This document shows positions 35,649 to 46,269 of a stretch of 64,000 bases of DNA, piece by piece. Origin of the DNA: Bradyrhizobium sp. CSS354. Its GTDB lineage: Bacteria > Pseudomonadota > Alphaproteobacteria > Rhizobiales > Xanthobacteraceae. The notes below the pieces were generated by a model. It made no database searches. It was not told where the DNA came from and worked only from the letters and a program-made list of their open reading frames with translations. The stretch's first letter is position 1, and each line of letters starts with the position of its first letter. The stretch spans positions 1-64,000 of the forward strand of contig NZ_JAACFU010000005.1 of assembly GCF_029051725.1 (NCBI RefSeq). The letters run 5' to 3'. The translations under genes and the position numbers were made by a program.

Positions 35649-36726
35649 GAGCCACCTGTCGGTTCGGGAAGACCAGCTTGAAGCGATAGAGAATGAGGGA
35701 ATCGCAGGCGAGCACGTAGAACAGCAGGATGCCTTGAAATACCTTGGTGACGTCCAACGGAATCTTCATCGCGATCTGCGCCTGCTCGCCGCCGATAAAG
35801 GTCAACGCGAGAAAAAGGCCTGCAATTAATATCCCAAGGGGGTTCAGCCGGCCGAGAAAGGCGACGATGATCGCCGTAAAACCGTAACCCGGCGAGATGC
35901 CGGGCTGGAGATGCCCGACCGGACCCGCGACCTCGATGATGCCGGCGAGGCCCGCCAGCGCGCCCGAGACGGCGAAGGTCAGGATGATCAACTGGTTGGA
36001 ATTGAAGCCGCCGAACCGCGCGGCGCGGGGCGCCGCACCGACCACGCGAATCTCGAATCCCTTGATGGTGCGCCCGAGCAGGATCGCCACCGCGGCGACG
36101 ACGAGAAGGGCGATGATGGAGCCGAGATGCAGCCGGCCGCCTTCGATCAGCAGCGGCACCGTTGCGACCGGATCGAATTCGGCCGTGGTCGGGAAGTTGA
36201 AACCGTGCGGATCGCGCCAGGGGCCGCGCACGAGATAGTCGAGGAAGAGATCGGCGACATAGACCAGCATCAGGCTGGTCAGGATCTCGCTGGCGCCGAA
36301 CTTGACCTTGCAGATTGCCGGGATCAGCGCATAGAGCGCGCCTGCGGCGGCGGCGAGCACAAGCATGACCGGCAGCACCCACGCGCCGGCGTCGGTGCCC
36401 TGCGTCTTCACCGCAATCCAGCTTCCGGCGACTGCACCGATCAGGAACTGCCCTTCGGCGCCGATGTTCCAGGCATTGGCGAGATAGCAGAGCGACAACC
36501 CGATCGCGATCATCACCAGCGGTGTCGCCTTCACCGCGATTTCCTGGAGCGAATAGCTGTCGGTCAAAGGCGCAATGAAATACGCCTGCAGGGCGAGCAG
36601 CGGATTCTTGCCGAGAATCGCGAACAGGATGACCATGGTCACGATCGTGAGGCCGATCGCGATCAACGGAGAGATCAGTGCGATCGTGTTGGAGCGCTCG
36701 GCGCGCTTCTCAAGCACCAACTGCAT
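35635..36726 (-). CDS. ABC transporter permease, nucleoside/BMP type (operon A)
   Basis: A 363-residue permease (YLANAWNIGAEGQFLIGAVA), the YufP/NupP-type partner with about nine helices. The N-terminal MQLVLEKRAERSN is cytoplasmic. It overlaps the ATPase gene by 17 bases and the next permease by 14, so operon A is tightly packed. Confidence 0.93.
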   Translation of the reverse strand: MQLVLEKRAERSNTIALISPLIAIGLTIVTMVILFAILGKNPLLALQAYFIAPLTDSYSLQEIAVKATPLVMIAIGLSLCYLANAWNIGAEGQFLIGAVAGSWIAVKTQGTDAGAWVLPVMLVLAAAAGALYALIPAICKVKFGASEILTSLMLVYVADLFLDYLVRGPWRDPHGFNFPTTAEFDPVATVPLLIEGGRLHLGSIIALLVVAAVAILLGRTIKGFEIRVVGAAPRAARFGGFNSNQLIILTFAVSGALAGLAGIIEVAGPVGHLQPGISPGYGFTAIIVAFLGRLNPLGILIAGLFLALTFIGGEQAQIAMKIPLDVTKVFQGILLFYVLACDSLILYRFKLVFPNRQVARGTH

Positions 36727-38299
36727 GCGCGGCCTCCTTCGGTTCCAGCGTGCTGCCGCCCATCAACAAGCCTAGTCTTTCGCGCGTCGCCTCGCTGGTG
36801 GCGAGCGGCGCAGACAGATGGCCATGGAACATCACGGCGATGCGGTCGGCGATTTCCGCGAGTTCGTCGAGGTCCTGGCTGGTCACGAGCACGGCGGCGC
36901 CTGCCGTTGCGAGATCAAGCAGCGCCTGGCGGATGACGGCGGCCGCGCCGGCGTCGACGCCCCAAGTCGGCTGGCTCACCACCAGCACCGCGGGATTGCG
37001 CAGGATCTCGCGTCCCACGATGAATTTTTGCAAATTGCCGCCGGAGAGGGATGCTGCTTCCGGATCGCGCTTGGCCTTGCGGACGTCAAACGTCTTGGTT
37101 GCGCGGTCGACAGTCTTCAGAGTGGCCGCAGTATCGATGAAGCCGTGGTGGACCATGCCGCTGGCGGCGTGCCCGGTGAGCAGCGCATTCTCGGAAAGCT
37201 TCATGCGCGGCGCCGTGCCGTGGCCGAGCCGCTCCTCCGGAACGAAGGCCGCGCCGAGCTTGCGGCGCTGCGTGATCGAGAGATGGCCGGCAGCAAGGCC
37301 TTCGATCACGATCGTGCCGGGATCCTTCGAGAGGCGTTCGCCGGACAGCGCGGCGAACAGTTCGTCCTGGCCGTTGCCGGCGACCCCGGCGATGCCGAGG
37401 ATCTCGCCGCCTTTCAGCTCGAACGAGATGTGCTCGAGCCGCACGCCATGCGCCTCGCCCGGGGCGAGCGAGAGGTCGTTGACGACGAGGCGCGGCACGG
37501 TGGTCTGCCGGCCGGCGGCCGCCTTCACCTCCTTGATCTCGCCGCCGACCATCATGCGCGCGAGCGACGCGGCGGTCTCAAGCCTTGGATTGCAGGTCTC
37601 CACCTTCTTGCCGCCGCGCAGGATCGTTGCCGTGTCGCACAGGCGCTTCACCTCTTCGAGCTTGTGGCTGATGTAGAGGATGGCGCGACCTTCGGCCTTG
37701 AGCCGCTCCAGCACGACGAAGAGCTGGTCGGCTTCCTGTGGCGTCAGCACTGCGGTGGGCTCGTCAAGGATCAGGAATTGCGGATCCTGCATCAGCGCGC
37801 GAACTATTTCGATGCGCTGGCGCTCGCCGACCGACAATTGCCAGACCTCGCGTTTGGGATCGAGCGGCAATCCATAAGTCTTCGACACCTGCTCAAGCCG
37901 CGCCGACATGTCCTTGAAGGATTCTTTCCCGTCGAGGCCGAGTGCGACGTTCTCGGCGACGGTGAGATTGTCGAACAGCGAGAAATGCTGGAACACCATG
38001 CTGATGCCGCGGCTGCGCGCTTCCGAGGGACCGGACTGCACGATCGGCTGGCCCCGCCAGCAAATCTGGCCGGCGCTGGGCTGGATCAGCCCGTAGATCG
38101 CCTTGACCAGCGTCGACTTGCCGGCGCCGTTCTCGCCGAGCAGCGCGTGGATTTCCGTTGGCCAGATGTCGATGTCGATGGAATCGTTGGCGAGGAAATC
38201 GCCATAGCGCTTGGTGAGCCCGATCGTCCTGAAGAGCGGGGACTCGCCGGAATGCAGGCTGTTAGCCGTGGGATCCAACATTCGCTGATGCGCTTGCAT
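36710..38299 (-). CDS. ABC transporter ATP-binding protein, two NBDs (operon A)
   Basis: A 529-residue protein with two nucleotide-binding domains, as usual for BMP and sugar-type importers. Domain 1 has Walker A ALLGENGAGKSTLVKA, signature WQLSVGERQRIEIV and Walker B FLILDEPTAVL. Domain 2 has a degenerate Walker A (GIAGVAGNGQDELFAAL) but an intact signature ASLSGGNLQKFIVGREI. It energises the importer; first gene of operon A. ATG 38299 has GAGG 11 bases upstream; an ATG six codons later is an alternative. Confidence 0.92.
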   Translation of the reverse strand: MQAHQRMLDPTANSLHSGESPLFRTIGLTKRYGDFLANDSIDIDIWPTEIHALLGENGAGKSTLVKAIYGLIQPSAGQICWRGQPIVQSGPSEARSRGISMVFQHFSLFDNLTVAENVALGLDGKESFKDMSARLEQVSKTYGLPLDPKREVWQLSVGERQRIEIVRALMQDPQFLILDEPTAVLTPQEADQLFVVLERLKAEGRAILYISHKLEEVKRLCDTATILRGGKKVETCNPRLETAASLARMMVGGEIKEVKAAAGRQTTVPRLVVNDLSLAPGEAHGVRLEHISFELKGGEILGIAGVAGNGQDELFAALSGERLSKDPGTIVIEGLAAGHLSITQRRKLGAAFVPEERLGHGTAPRMKLSENALLTGHAASGMVHHGFIDTAATLKTVDRATKTFDVRKAKRDPEAASLSGGNLQKFIVGREILRNPAVLVVSQPTWGVDAGAAAVIRQALLDLATAGAAVLVTSQDLDELAEIADRIAVMFHGHLSAPLATSEATRERLGLLMGGSTLEPKEAAHAVGA

Positions 38300-38852
38300 G
38301 GGATGAAGTGCCTCAATACTGGGCTAGTTTGAACCGTCGCGTAAGGTGTGAAAAAGCGTCATCCCTTGCTCAACGCTTCGGCAGCCAGGTGGTGTCGGCG
38401 AGTCGCGGCTCTCGCCGGGCGGCGATCGTCCTCAAATGCCTCCCGAACAGCCTTTGCAGTCCCGGCTTGCGCGTGCCGCCTGTTGCAAATTTGTGACGGA
38501 TCAAACCAAATCGGAACCCGCTATGCAGGCTTGATGTGAAGTTGAGCAGAGACGCGCCATCACGCGTATGCATTTGCGAACACCGCGACAGTCGCTTCCG
38601 CCGCTCCTGTCTGCCTTGCCCGCTCGACATGAAAAGGGAGCGAAATCAAATGGAATTATCCGGCAGTGGCCGCTCTCGCCTGACCGCGTGGTGGTGAGGT
38701 TGGCCTTCCGAATCCGCCGGTGAAGCGCAGTGCTCTGTGCAAACAAGCGGCATGCCTTGAAACAAGTTGAGGCTTCTCACTCCTGGAGATCGGCGCAAGT
38801 GTCGCACCCAAGGGACGTTCATTTTTACGTGTCCAAACTTGGGGGTATTCGG
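38300..38852. other. 550-base divergent regulatory region
   Basis: It lies between ABC operon A and the Tsx-like porin gene and must carry both promoters. I see no convincing gene. Whether a common regulator of the purine cluster binds here cannot be read from the sequence. Confidence 0.5.
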
Positions 38853-39962
38853 ATGTCGTTTCGTATGAAGGCAATTGCGGCGGCGGCGCTGTCACTTGCT
38901 ACGCTCGCTACCGGTGGCCTGGCTCAGGCAGCCGACTTGCCGGTCAAGGCTGCCAAGAAGGCGGCGGACCTTCCGTTCTTCCTGGTGATCGACGACCGCG
39001 TCACCTTCTCCTATATCTTCAATGCGTCGCAGCCCGGTGCGTTCACCAACACCAACGGCGTGATCAACGCCAAGACGACGAAGCAGGTCTACTCGTTCAC
39101 CCACTTCGATGCCTGGACCTACGGCACCAACTTCTTCACCATCTCGATGTTCAAGTCGGACCACAACGATCCGGCCGGCCCCTGTACCGCCACAGGCGTG
39201 GTCGTTTCGCCGGCTGCGGGCTTCGCAGCGACGCCGACGAGCTGTGCCGGCGCGACAGAAATCTATGGCCTGTTCCGCTCGACCTTCGGCTGGAACGAGA
39301 TCTTCAACACCAAGGCCTTCACCCAGGGGCCGCTGCATAACATCTCGTTCGAGGTTGGCATGGATGCCAACACGGAGAACCGGTATTTCGGCGCCGCCAA
39401 GCGCGACGTTGTCGCCGGTCTGCAGTTTGCCTTCGATCTTCCCTACAAGGGCTACTTCAACGTCGCGCCGCTGGTGTACTGGGAGTTCGCCAACCACAAC
39501 TCCTTCTCGCAGTGCGGCGCCGGTTGGTCCGCGCCGTGTATTGCCGACGGCAACACGTCGTTCAAGCCGACCTGGGCGATCGAAACCAACTACTATATGG
39601 ACCTCGGCTTCCTGCCGCAGAACATGCAGTATTTCTCGATCAGCGGCCGCGCGGCGTGGTACGGCAAGAAGGGCACAGACACCGAGCCGCTTCCCGCCAG
39701 CGTTGCCAACAACGTCTACCCGACCAAGGTCGAGTTCAATTCCGAGCCGATCCGCCTGACCCTCGATGCCTCGAAGGCGATTTGGGGTGAGAAGTACTCG
39801 CACTTCGTGGACGTCTGGGTCGCCTATCGCTACTGGCAGAACAAGTTCGGCCTCGATCACAACAATGCCTTTGCGTGCACCACTTTCGTCGGTGGTACGA
39901 AGGTGAGCACCGGATCCTGCACCGAGTCCTCGCTCTACTCGGGTATCACTGTGAAGTTCTAA
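38853..39962 (+). CDS. Outer membrane protein, Tsx-like nucleoside channel
   Basis: A 369-residue exported barrel protein: signal peptide MKAIAAAALSLATLATGGLA, then QAADLPVKAAKKAADLPFF, many aromatic beta strands and a C-terminal Phe (SLYSGITVKF). YSFTHFDAWTYGTNFFTISM and YFNVAPLVYWEFANHNS resemble the Tsx nucleoside-specific channel family. Its position between two nucleoside-type ABC importers suggests it passes nucleosides or ureides across the outer membrane. Assignment to Tsx rests on motif resemblance. GGGGG lies about seven bases before the ATG. Confidence 0.75.
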   Translation: MSFRMKAIAAAALSLATLATGGLAQAADLPVKAAKKAADLPFFLVIDDRVTFSYIFNASQPGAFTNTNGVINAKTTKQVYSFTHFDAWTYGTNFFTISMFKSDHNDPAGPCTATGVVVSPAAGFAATPTSCAGATEIYGLFRSTFGWNEIFNTKAFTQGPLHNISFEVGMDANTENRYFGAAKRDVVAGLQFAFDLPYKGYFNVAPLVYWEFANHNSFSQCGAGWSAPCIADGNTSFKPTWAIETNYYMDLGFLPQNMQYFSISGRAAWYGKKGTDTEPLPASVANNVYPTKVEFNSEPIRLTLDASKAIWGEKYSHFVDVWVAYRYWQNKFGLDHNNAFACTTFVGGTKVSTGSCTESSLYSGITVKF

Positions 39963-39989
39963 CCACCTGACATTCTTCAGGTGAATGAC

Positions 39990-40030
39990 GATGACGCCGC
40001 GTCAAACCTCCGCGGCGTCATCTTCGTTTG
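39990..40030 (+). terminator. Rho-independent terminator after the porin gene
   Basis: GATGACGCCGCG pairs with CGCGGCGTCATC across a 9-base loop, followed by TTCGTTTG. It lies 28 bases past the porin stop and could act for both convergent genes. Confidence 0.8.
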
Positions 40031-40086
40031 TGGGATGGGCTGGGTACCTTCAGGCGGCCCTTCGGTGAGCGCGGGGCGGAGGCCAC

Positions 40087-40572
40087 CTACTTCGTCCACA
40101 CGCCGTCGTGCAGCGCTTCGGCCTCGTCTTCGAGCAGCGGCCCCGCAACGTCTGTCGGCCGCTGGCCCCTGGTAAAGACCTCGCGACAGGGCAGGTTGAG
40201 CGTCGGGTTCTCCGGATGATCGCCGGTGATGTCGCGCAGGCGGTGCTCGCTGAGGCCATAGACGACACGGCCGATGCCGGCCCAGTAGATCGCGCCCGCG
40301 CACATCGCGCAAGGCTCGGCGGAGGAATAGAGCGTGGCCTTCGCCAGAACCTCGCGGCCGAGCGTGCGGCAGGCCTGAGTCGCGGCGAGGCGCTCGGCAT
40401 GCGCGGTGCCGTCGTGATCCGGCATGTAGCCGTTCTCGGCTTCGATCAGGACCTTGCCTTCGGCATCGACGACGATGCAGCCGAAGGGATGGTTGCCGTG
40501 GGTGAGGGAACGGCGGGCGACCGCGAAGGAGAGGCGGAGGAAGTGCTCGTCGCGCTCGGACCCGCCGCTCAT
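40087..40572 (-). CDS. Nucleoside/guanine deaminase, CDA fold
   Basis: A 161-residue zinc deaminase of the cytidine deaminase-like superfamily: TAHAERLAATQACRTLG supplies HAE and SSAEPCAMCAGAIYWAGIG supplies PCxxC. The GDHPENPTLNLPC region after the zinc site resembles GuaD-type guanine deaminases and related nucleoside deaminases rather than TadA. It would deaminate guanine or another imported base. Last gene of operon B, 13 bases after the ATPase stop. ATG 40572 has GGGGGGAGC upstream; upstream in-frame sequence overlaps the ATPase gene. Confidence 0.88.
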   Translation of the reverse strand: MSGGSERDEHFLRLSFAVARRSLTHGNHPFGCIVVDAEGKVLIEAENGYMPDHDGTAHAERLAATQACRTLGREVLAKATLYSSAEPCAMCAGAIYWAGIGRVVYGLSEHRLRDITGDHPENPTLNLPCREVFTRGQRPTDVAGPLLEDEAEALHDGVWTK

Positions 40573-40585
40573 CGCTCCCCCCTGG

Positions 40586-42114
<1,529 letters not shown>

Positions 42115-42118
<4 letters not shown>

Positions 42119-42798
42119 GAAATCGCTCCGATGAAAGCGTCGGAGGTCGAGACCGCGCCAAACACGCCGCCCTGCATCTTGATCATCTTCAGCGCGTGCT
42201 CGTGGTTGCTCTTGTCGGTCGCACCGCAGCAATCGTGCAGCAGTACGCATTCGAAGCCGCGGTCGTTGGCCTCCCGCATGGTGGTGTGAACGCAGACGTC
42301 GGTGGTGATGCCTGTGAGCACGACGTTCTCGATGCCGCGGACGCGCAGGATCAGCTCCAGATCGGTGGCGCAGAACGAGCCCTTGCCGGGCTTGTCGATG
42401 ATGGGTTCGCCGGGCTGCGGTGCGAGCTCCGGGATGATGTCCCACCCGGGCTCGCCGCGCACCAGGATGCGACCGCACGGGCCGGGATCGCCGATGCCGG
42501 CGCCGATCTGCCGCGAACGCCAGCGTTTGTTGGCGGGCAAATCCGAGAGATCGGGACGGTGGCCCTCGCGGGTGTGGATGATGTGAAAGCCTTGGCTCCG
42601 CATGGCCGTCAGCAGTTTTTTGATCGGCTCGATCGGCGCCCGCGTTAGGGACAGGTCATAGCCCATCTTGTCGACATAGCCGCCGACGCCGCAAAAATCG
42701 GTCTGCATGTCGATGATGATGAGCGCGGTATTCTCGGGACGGAGGTCGCCGTTGTAGGGCCAGGCATAGGGCTCGGACTTGATGGTGCGCTCGGGCAT
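42115..42798 (-). CDS. biuH: Biuret-hydrolase-type cysteine hydrolase (isochorismatase-like)
   Basis: A 227-residue isochorismatase-like hydrolase closely resembling rhizobial biuret hydrolase as I remember it: [73 protein letters not shown]. The catalytic triad falls at D30, K136 and C169, the same spacing (106 and 139) as the D36/K142/C175 of BiuH. BiuH splits biuret into allophanate and ammonia; triuret hydrolases are close relatives. It is placed between permease and ATPase genes of operon B, so the importer may supply its substrate. Confidence 0.85.
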
Positions 42799-42808
42799 GA
42801 TTCGCTTC

Positions 42809-43735
42809 CTAGCGGGTGATCGACAATTCGGCCGGGGCTCCGGTCAGCGTGCGCTTCGGCGAGCAGGTGATGATCATGATCGCCAGGGTCAGGATGTAGG
42901 GTGCGGCGTTGAAGAGGTGGTAGCCGGAGGTGACGCCGACCGATTGCAGCGCCGGGCCCAGCGCCGCGGCGCCGCCGAAGGCGAGCGAGGCCCACAGGCA
43001 CAGCAAGGGATCCCAGCGCGCGAAGATCACGAGCGCCACGGCCGTGATTCCCTGGCCCGATGACAGGCCCTCGTTCCAGCTTCCGGGATAGAACAGCGAC
43101 AGGAATGAACCGCCGATGCCGGCGAGGAAGCCGCCGACCATGGTCGCGCGCAGGCGGATCAGCAGCACGGAGTGGCCCATCGCACGCGCGGCATCCGAAC
43201 TCTCGCCGGCCGTGCGGATCAGGAGGCCCCAGCGCGTAGTCCGGAAGGCCCAGTAGAGAATTGGCGCGAGTGCGACGCCGATCAGGAAGAGCACGTTGAC
43301 CCGTAGTGCCGCGCGCACCTGCGGAATGTCGCTCCACCAGCCGAAATCGATCGCGGGCAGCCGCGGTGCTGTCGGCTCGATCAGCGGCTTGCCGAGATAG
43401 AACGCAAGCCCGGTGCCGAACAGCATCAAGGCGATGCCGACCGCAATGTCGTTGACGCGCGGCAACGAGCAGATGCCGGCATGCAGGGCGCCTAGAAGCG
43501 CGCCGGTGATGCCAGCGGCGAGCACGCCCAGCCACGGCGATCCCGTGAGGTAGGAAATGCCGTAGGCGCTCATCGCGCCCATCACCAGCGTGCCTTCGAG
43601 GCCGAGATTGATGCGGCCGGAGCGCTCGGTGATGCATTCGCCGAGGCTCACGAACAGGAACGGCGTCGAGACGCGAATGGCGCCGCCGAGCACGGCGAGC
43701 GGGACGGTCCAGAGTCCGATCGAGCCGTCTGCCAT
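42809..43735 (-). CDS. ABC transporter permease, nucleoside/BMP type (operon B)
   Basis: A 308-residue permease ([20 protein letters not shown]), the YufQ-type half with about eight helices. ATG 43735 lies one base after the stop of the other permease gene. It is homologous to 34731-35648. Confidence 0.93.
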   Translation of the reverse strand: MADGSIGLWTVPLAVLGGAIRVSTPFLFVSLGECITERSGRINLGLEGTLVMGAMSAYGISYLTGSPWLGVLAAGITGALLGALHAGICSLPRVNDIAVGIALMLFGTGLAFYLGKPLIEPTAPRLPAIDFGWWSDIPQVRAALRVNVLFLIGVALAPILYWAFRTTRWGLLIRTAGESSDAARAMGHSVLLIRLRATMVGGFLAGIGGSFLSLFYPGSWNEGLSSGQGITAVALVIFARWDPLLCLWASLAFGGAAALGPALQSVGVTSGYHLFNAAPYILTLAIMIITCSPKRTLTGAPAELSITR

Positions 43736-43736
43736 C

Positions 43737-44849
43737 TCAGGACTTTCCCTTCAGAAACCCGATGCGGCCGTAGAGCGCATCGCTCGCCAGCACGAAGACA
43801 AAGATGATGCCTTGCAGCACCAGCACGGATGCATCCGGCAATCCGAGGCGGCGCTGCAACAGCCCCCCGCTGGCGCTGATACCACCGAGCAGGATCGCGA
43901 CGGGGATAATGGCGAGCGGATTGTGCCGCGCGAGGAAGGCGACGAGTATCCCGGTAAAGCCGTAGCCCGCGGCGAGGTTGGCATTGGTGCGCCCCTGCAC
44001 GGCGGCGACCTCGACCATGCCGGCAAGGCCGGCGGCGCCGCCTGCGAGGAAGCAAACGGTCAGGATCAGCTTGCTGACATTGAGGCCGACGATCTTCGCA
44101 GCGCGGATGTTGCCGCCGGCAACGCGCGCGGCGAAGCCAAACACGGTATGATAGATCAGGATATAGGCGGCGATCGCGGCGATCAGACCGAACACGAGAC
44201 CCCAATGCACGTCGGTGCCGGGAATCGATCCGAACATGTTGGCGGCGCCGATCTCGCGGGTCGACGGCTTGTTGAGGCTGGCGGGGTCGCGCATCGCGCC
44301 TTCGACGAGATGGTTGAGGACAGCGAGCGCGATGTAGACGAGCAGCAGGCTCGAGATCGTCTCGTTGACGCCGCGATATTGCCGCAGCGCGCCCGAAAGC
44401 ATGACCCACAGGCCGCCGCCGATCACGCCGGCGATGACCATGGCGATTTGCACGATGAGCGGCGGCATGCCCTGAAGCAACAACGCCGCGCTGGTTGCCG
44501 ACAGCGCGCCGATCAGGAGTGCGCCTTCGCCGCCGATGATGACCATGCCGAGCTGCGCGGGCAGCGCCGTGCAGAGTGCGGTGAGGATCAGCGGCGCCGC
44601 GCGCGTCAGCGTGTTCTGCCACGAGAACCAGGTGCCGAACGCGCCGTAGTACATGTAGAAATAAAGGTCGAGCGGGCTCTTGCCGAACATTGCGACGAAG
44701 ATGCCGAAAACCCCGAGCGCGCCGACCAGCGCCACGCCCGGGATCAGGACATATTCGATCGCTCCGCCGTGACGTTGCAGGAATCCCGCGTCGGCTGCCG
44801 GGGCAACCGTCCCGACCGCTTCAACGGGATCCGCAGCTTCCGTCGTCAC
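43737..44849 (-). CDS. ABC transporter permease, nucleoside/BMP type (operon B)
   Basis: A 370-residue permease (PAQLGMVIIGGEGALLIGAL), the YufP-type half. GTG start overlaps the TGA of the substrate-binding gene (GTGA), giving coupled translation. It has an N-terminal cytoplasmic extension of about 35 residues. Homologous to 35635-36726. Confidence 0.93.
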   Translation of the reverse strand: MTTEAADPVEAVGTVAPAADAGFLQRHGGAIEYVLIPGVALVGALGVFGIFVAMFGKSPLDLYFYMYYGAFGTWFSWQNTLTRAAPLILTALCTALPAQLGMVIIGGEGALLIGALSATSAALLLQGMPPLIVQIAMVIAGVIGGGLWVMLSGALRQYRGVNETISSLLLVYIALAVLNHLVEGAMRDPASLNKPSTREIGAANMFGSIPGTDVHWGLVFGLIAAIAAYILIYHTVFGFAARVAGGNIRAAKIVGLNVSKLILTVCFLAGGAAGLAGMVEVAAVQGRTNANLAAGYGFTGILVAFLARHNPLAIIPVAILLGGISASGGLLQRRLGLPDASVLVLQGIIFVFVLASDALYGRIGFLKGKS

Positions 44850-45958
44850 GAAGTCGCCCCGACCACGCCCTCCACAAGATAGTCCATCTTCTCGAGCTCG
44901 GGATCCTTCTGGCCGCGATCGGTGCCGGCCGCGATCACCGTCTTGCCCTTGTTGTCGACCAGCCCTCCCTTGAAGATGGCGTAGCCGTCACCGGACAAGA
45001 ACTTGGCTTTGACGTCGTCGGCGTGCTTGCGCGCCTCGGCGGAAACTGCTTCGCCATAGGGTGAGGTCTTGACGATCTCTTCCTTGAGGCCGCCGCGATA
45101 GAAATTCGGAATGCTCTCGCCGGCGGCGATCATCTTGACGAACTTGGGGTACAGCGCTTCCCAGTTCCACTCGGCTCCCGTGAGATACGCCTTCGGCGCG
45201 AGGGGCGACTGGTTGACGTGATAGCCGCACACCATGGCGCCCCGACGCGCGGCGTTCTCGACCATGGTCTTCGGGCCGTCGACGTGACAGGTCAGCACGT
45301 CGACGCCCTGGTCGATCAGGCTGTTGGTCGCCTCGGCTTCCTTGACCGGCATCGACCAGTCGCCGGTGAAGATGACCTGCGTGGTGGCCTTGGGATTGGC
45401 AAGCCTCGCGCCGAGTGCGAATGCGTTGATGTTGCGCAGCACCTGCGGGATCGGTTTTGCCGCGACGAAGCCGAGCTTGCCGCTCTTGGAGCTATAGCCG
45501 GCGACGATGCCCGAGATGTATTGGGCTTCATCGATATAGCCGAAATAGCTGCCAGCGTTCTTGGGGTCCTTGTCGCTCCAGAGGCCGCCGCAGTGCTCGA
45601 AGTGCAGCTTCGGGAATTTCTTGGCCATCTTGACCATGTGCGGATTGTAGTAACCGAACGAGGTCGGGAAGAGCAGGGTGGCGCCGTCGAGATTGATCAT
45701 GGACTCGATCGTCTTCTCGACCGCGTCGGTCTCTGGCACCTTCTCTTCTTCCACGACCTTGAGGCCGGGAATCTTCTTCAGCGCCGCGGCGCCCTGCGCA
45801 TGCGCCTGGTTGTAGCCATAGTCGTCGCGCGAGCCGACATAGATGAAGCCAATGGTCGTCTCGGCCGCGAAGGACGGGCGGGCGCCGGTCGCCGCGCCGA
45901 GGGTGAGGGCCGCACCACCCTGCAACAAATGACGTCGTGAGATCCTGCCAAATTCCAT
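44846..45958 (-). CDS. BMP-family substrate-binding protein with Tat-type signal (operon B)
   Basis: A 370-residue BMP-family binding protein. The N-terminus GRISRRHLLQGGAALTLGAA has the twin-arginine SRRHLL pattern, unlike the Sec signal of the operon A paralogue. The mature part has TTIGFIYVGSRDDYGYNQAH, ATLLFPTSFGYYNPHMVKMA and KLGFVAAKPIPQVLRNINAF. It is probably exported folded. First gene of operon B, so it is best placed near the promoter. ATG 45958 has GGGGAG nine bases upstream. Confidence 0.92.
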   Translation of the reverse strand: MEFGRISRRHLLQGGAALTLGAATGARPSFAAETTIGFIYVGSRDDYGYNQAHAQGAAALKKIPGLKVVEEEKVPETDAVEKTIESMINLDGATLLFPTSFGYYNPHMVKMAKKFPKLHFEHCGGLWSDKDPKNAGSYFGYIDEAQYISGIVAGYSSKSGKLGFVAAKPIPQVLRNINAFALGARLANPKATTQVIFTGDWSMPVKEAEATNSLIDQGVDVLTCHVDGPKTMVENAARRGAMVCGYHVNQSPLAPKAYLTGAEWNWEALYPKFVKMIAAGESIPNFYRGGLKEEIVKTSPYGEAVSAEARKHADDVKAKFLSGDGYAIFKGGLVDNKGKTVIAAGTDRGQKDPELEKMDYLVEGVVGATS

Positions 45959-46269
45959 TGCTTGCTCCCCTTGGCGGATGCACCGCCTCATCTCGCGCTG
46001 CGCCGGTCTGGCGGAGCCCGGGATGGATTGTCGCAAGCTTCGTGCCAGAGGTTGCCGAGAGAGCACTTCCAAATAACGCATTGAAAATAAGAATGTATTT
46101 TGCGAGTTCTGATCCTGACCAGGAAATCAGCAGATGAAATTGTAGGCAGTATTTTGTAATTGTATGCAATGGAGTTAAGCAGTCTTAACCAGCGCGGACG
46201 TGTGCATGGACGAGGGCGGGTGGTCTGCCGGCGACCCGCATTCATGCTAACCACGCGCTGATTGGAACG
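45959..46269. promoter_or_regulatory. Divergent promoter region of operon B and the amidohydrolase gene
   Basis: A 310-base region, AT-rich at 46070-46190. It contains ATTGTATGCAAT (46159-46170), an inverted repeat resembling GntR-type operators, and TTAAGCAGTCTTAA (46175-46188), another perfect palindrome arm pair. A regulator site is plausible but unproven. Confidence 0.45.

Noticed and set aside
36818..38332. 504-codon plus-strand open frame
   Set aside because: Antisense to the operon A ATPase, whose Walker and signature motifs are certain.
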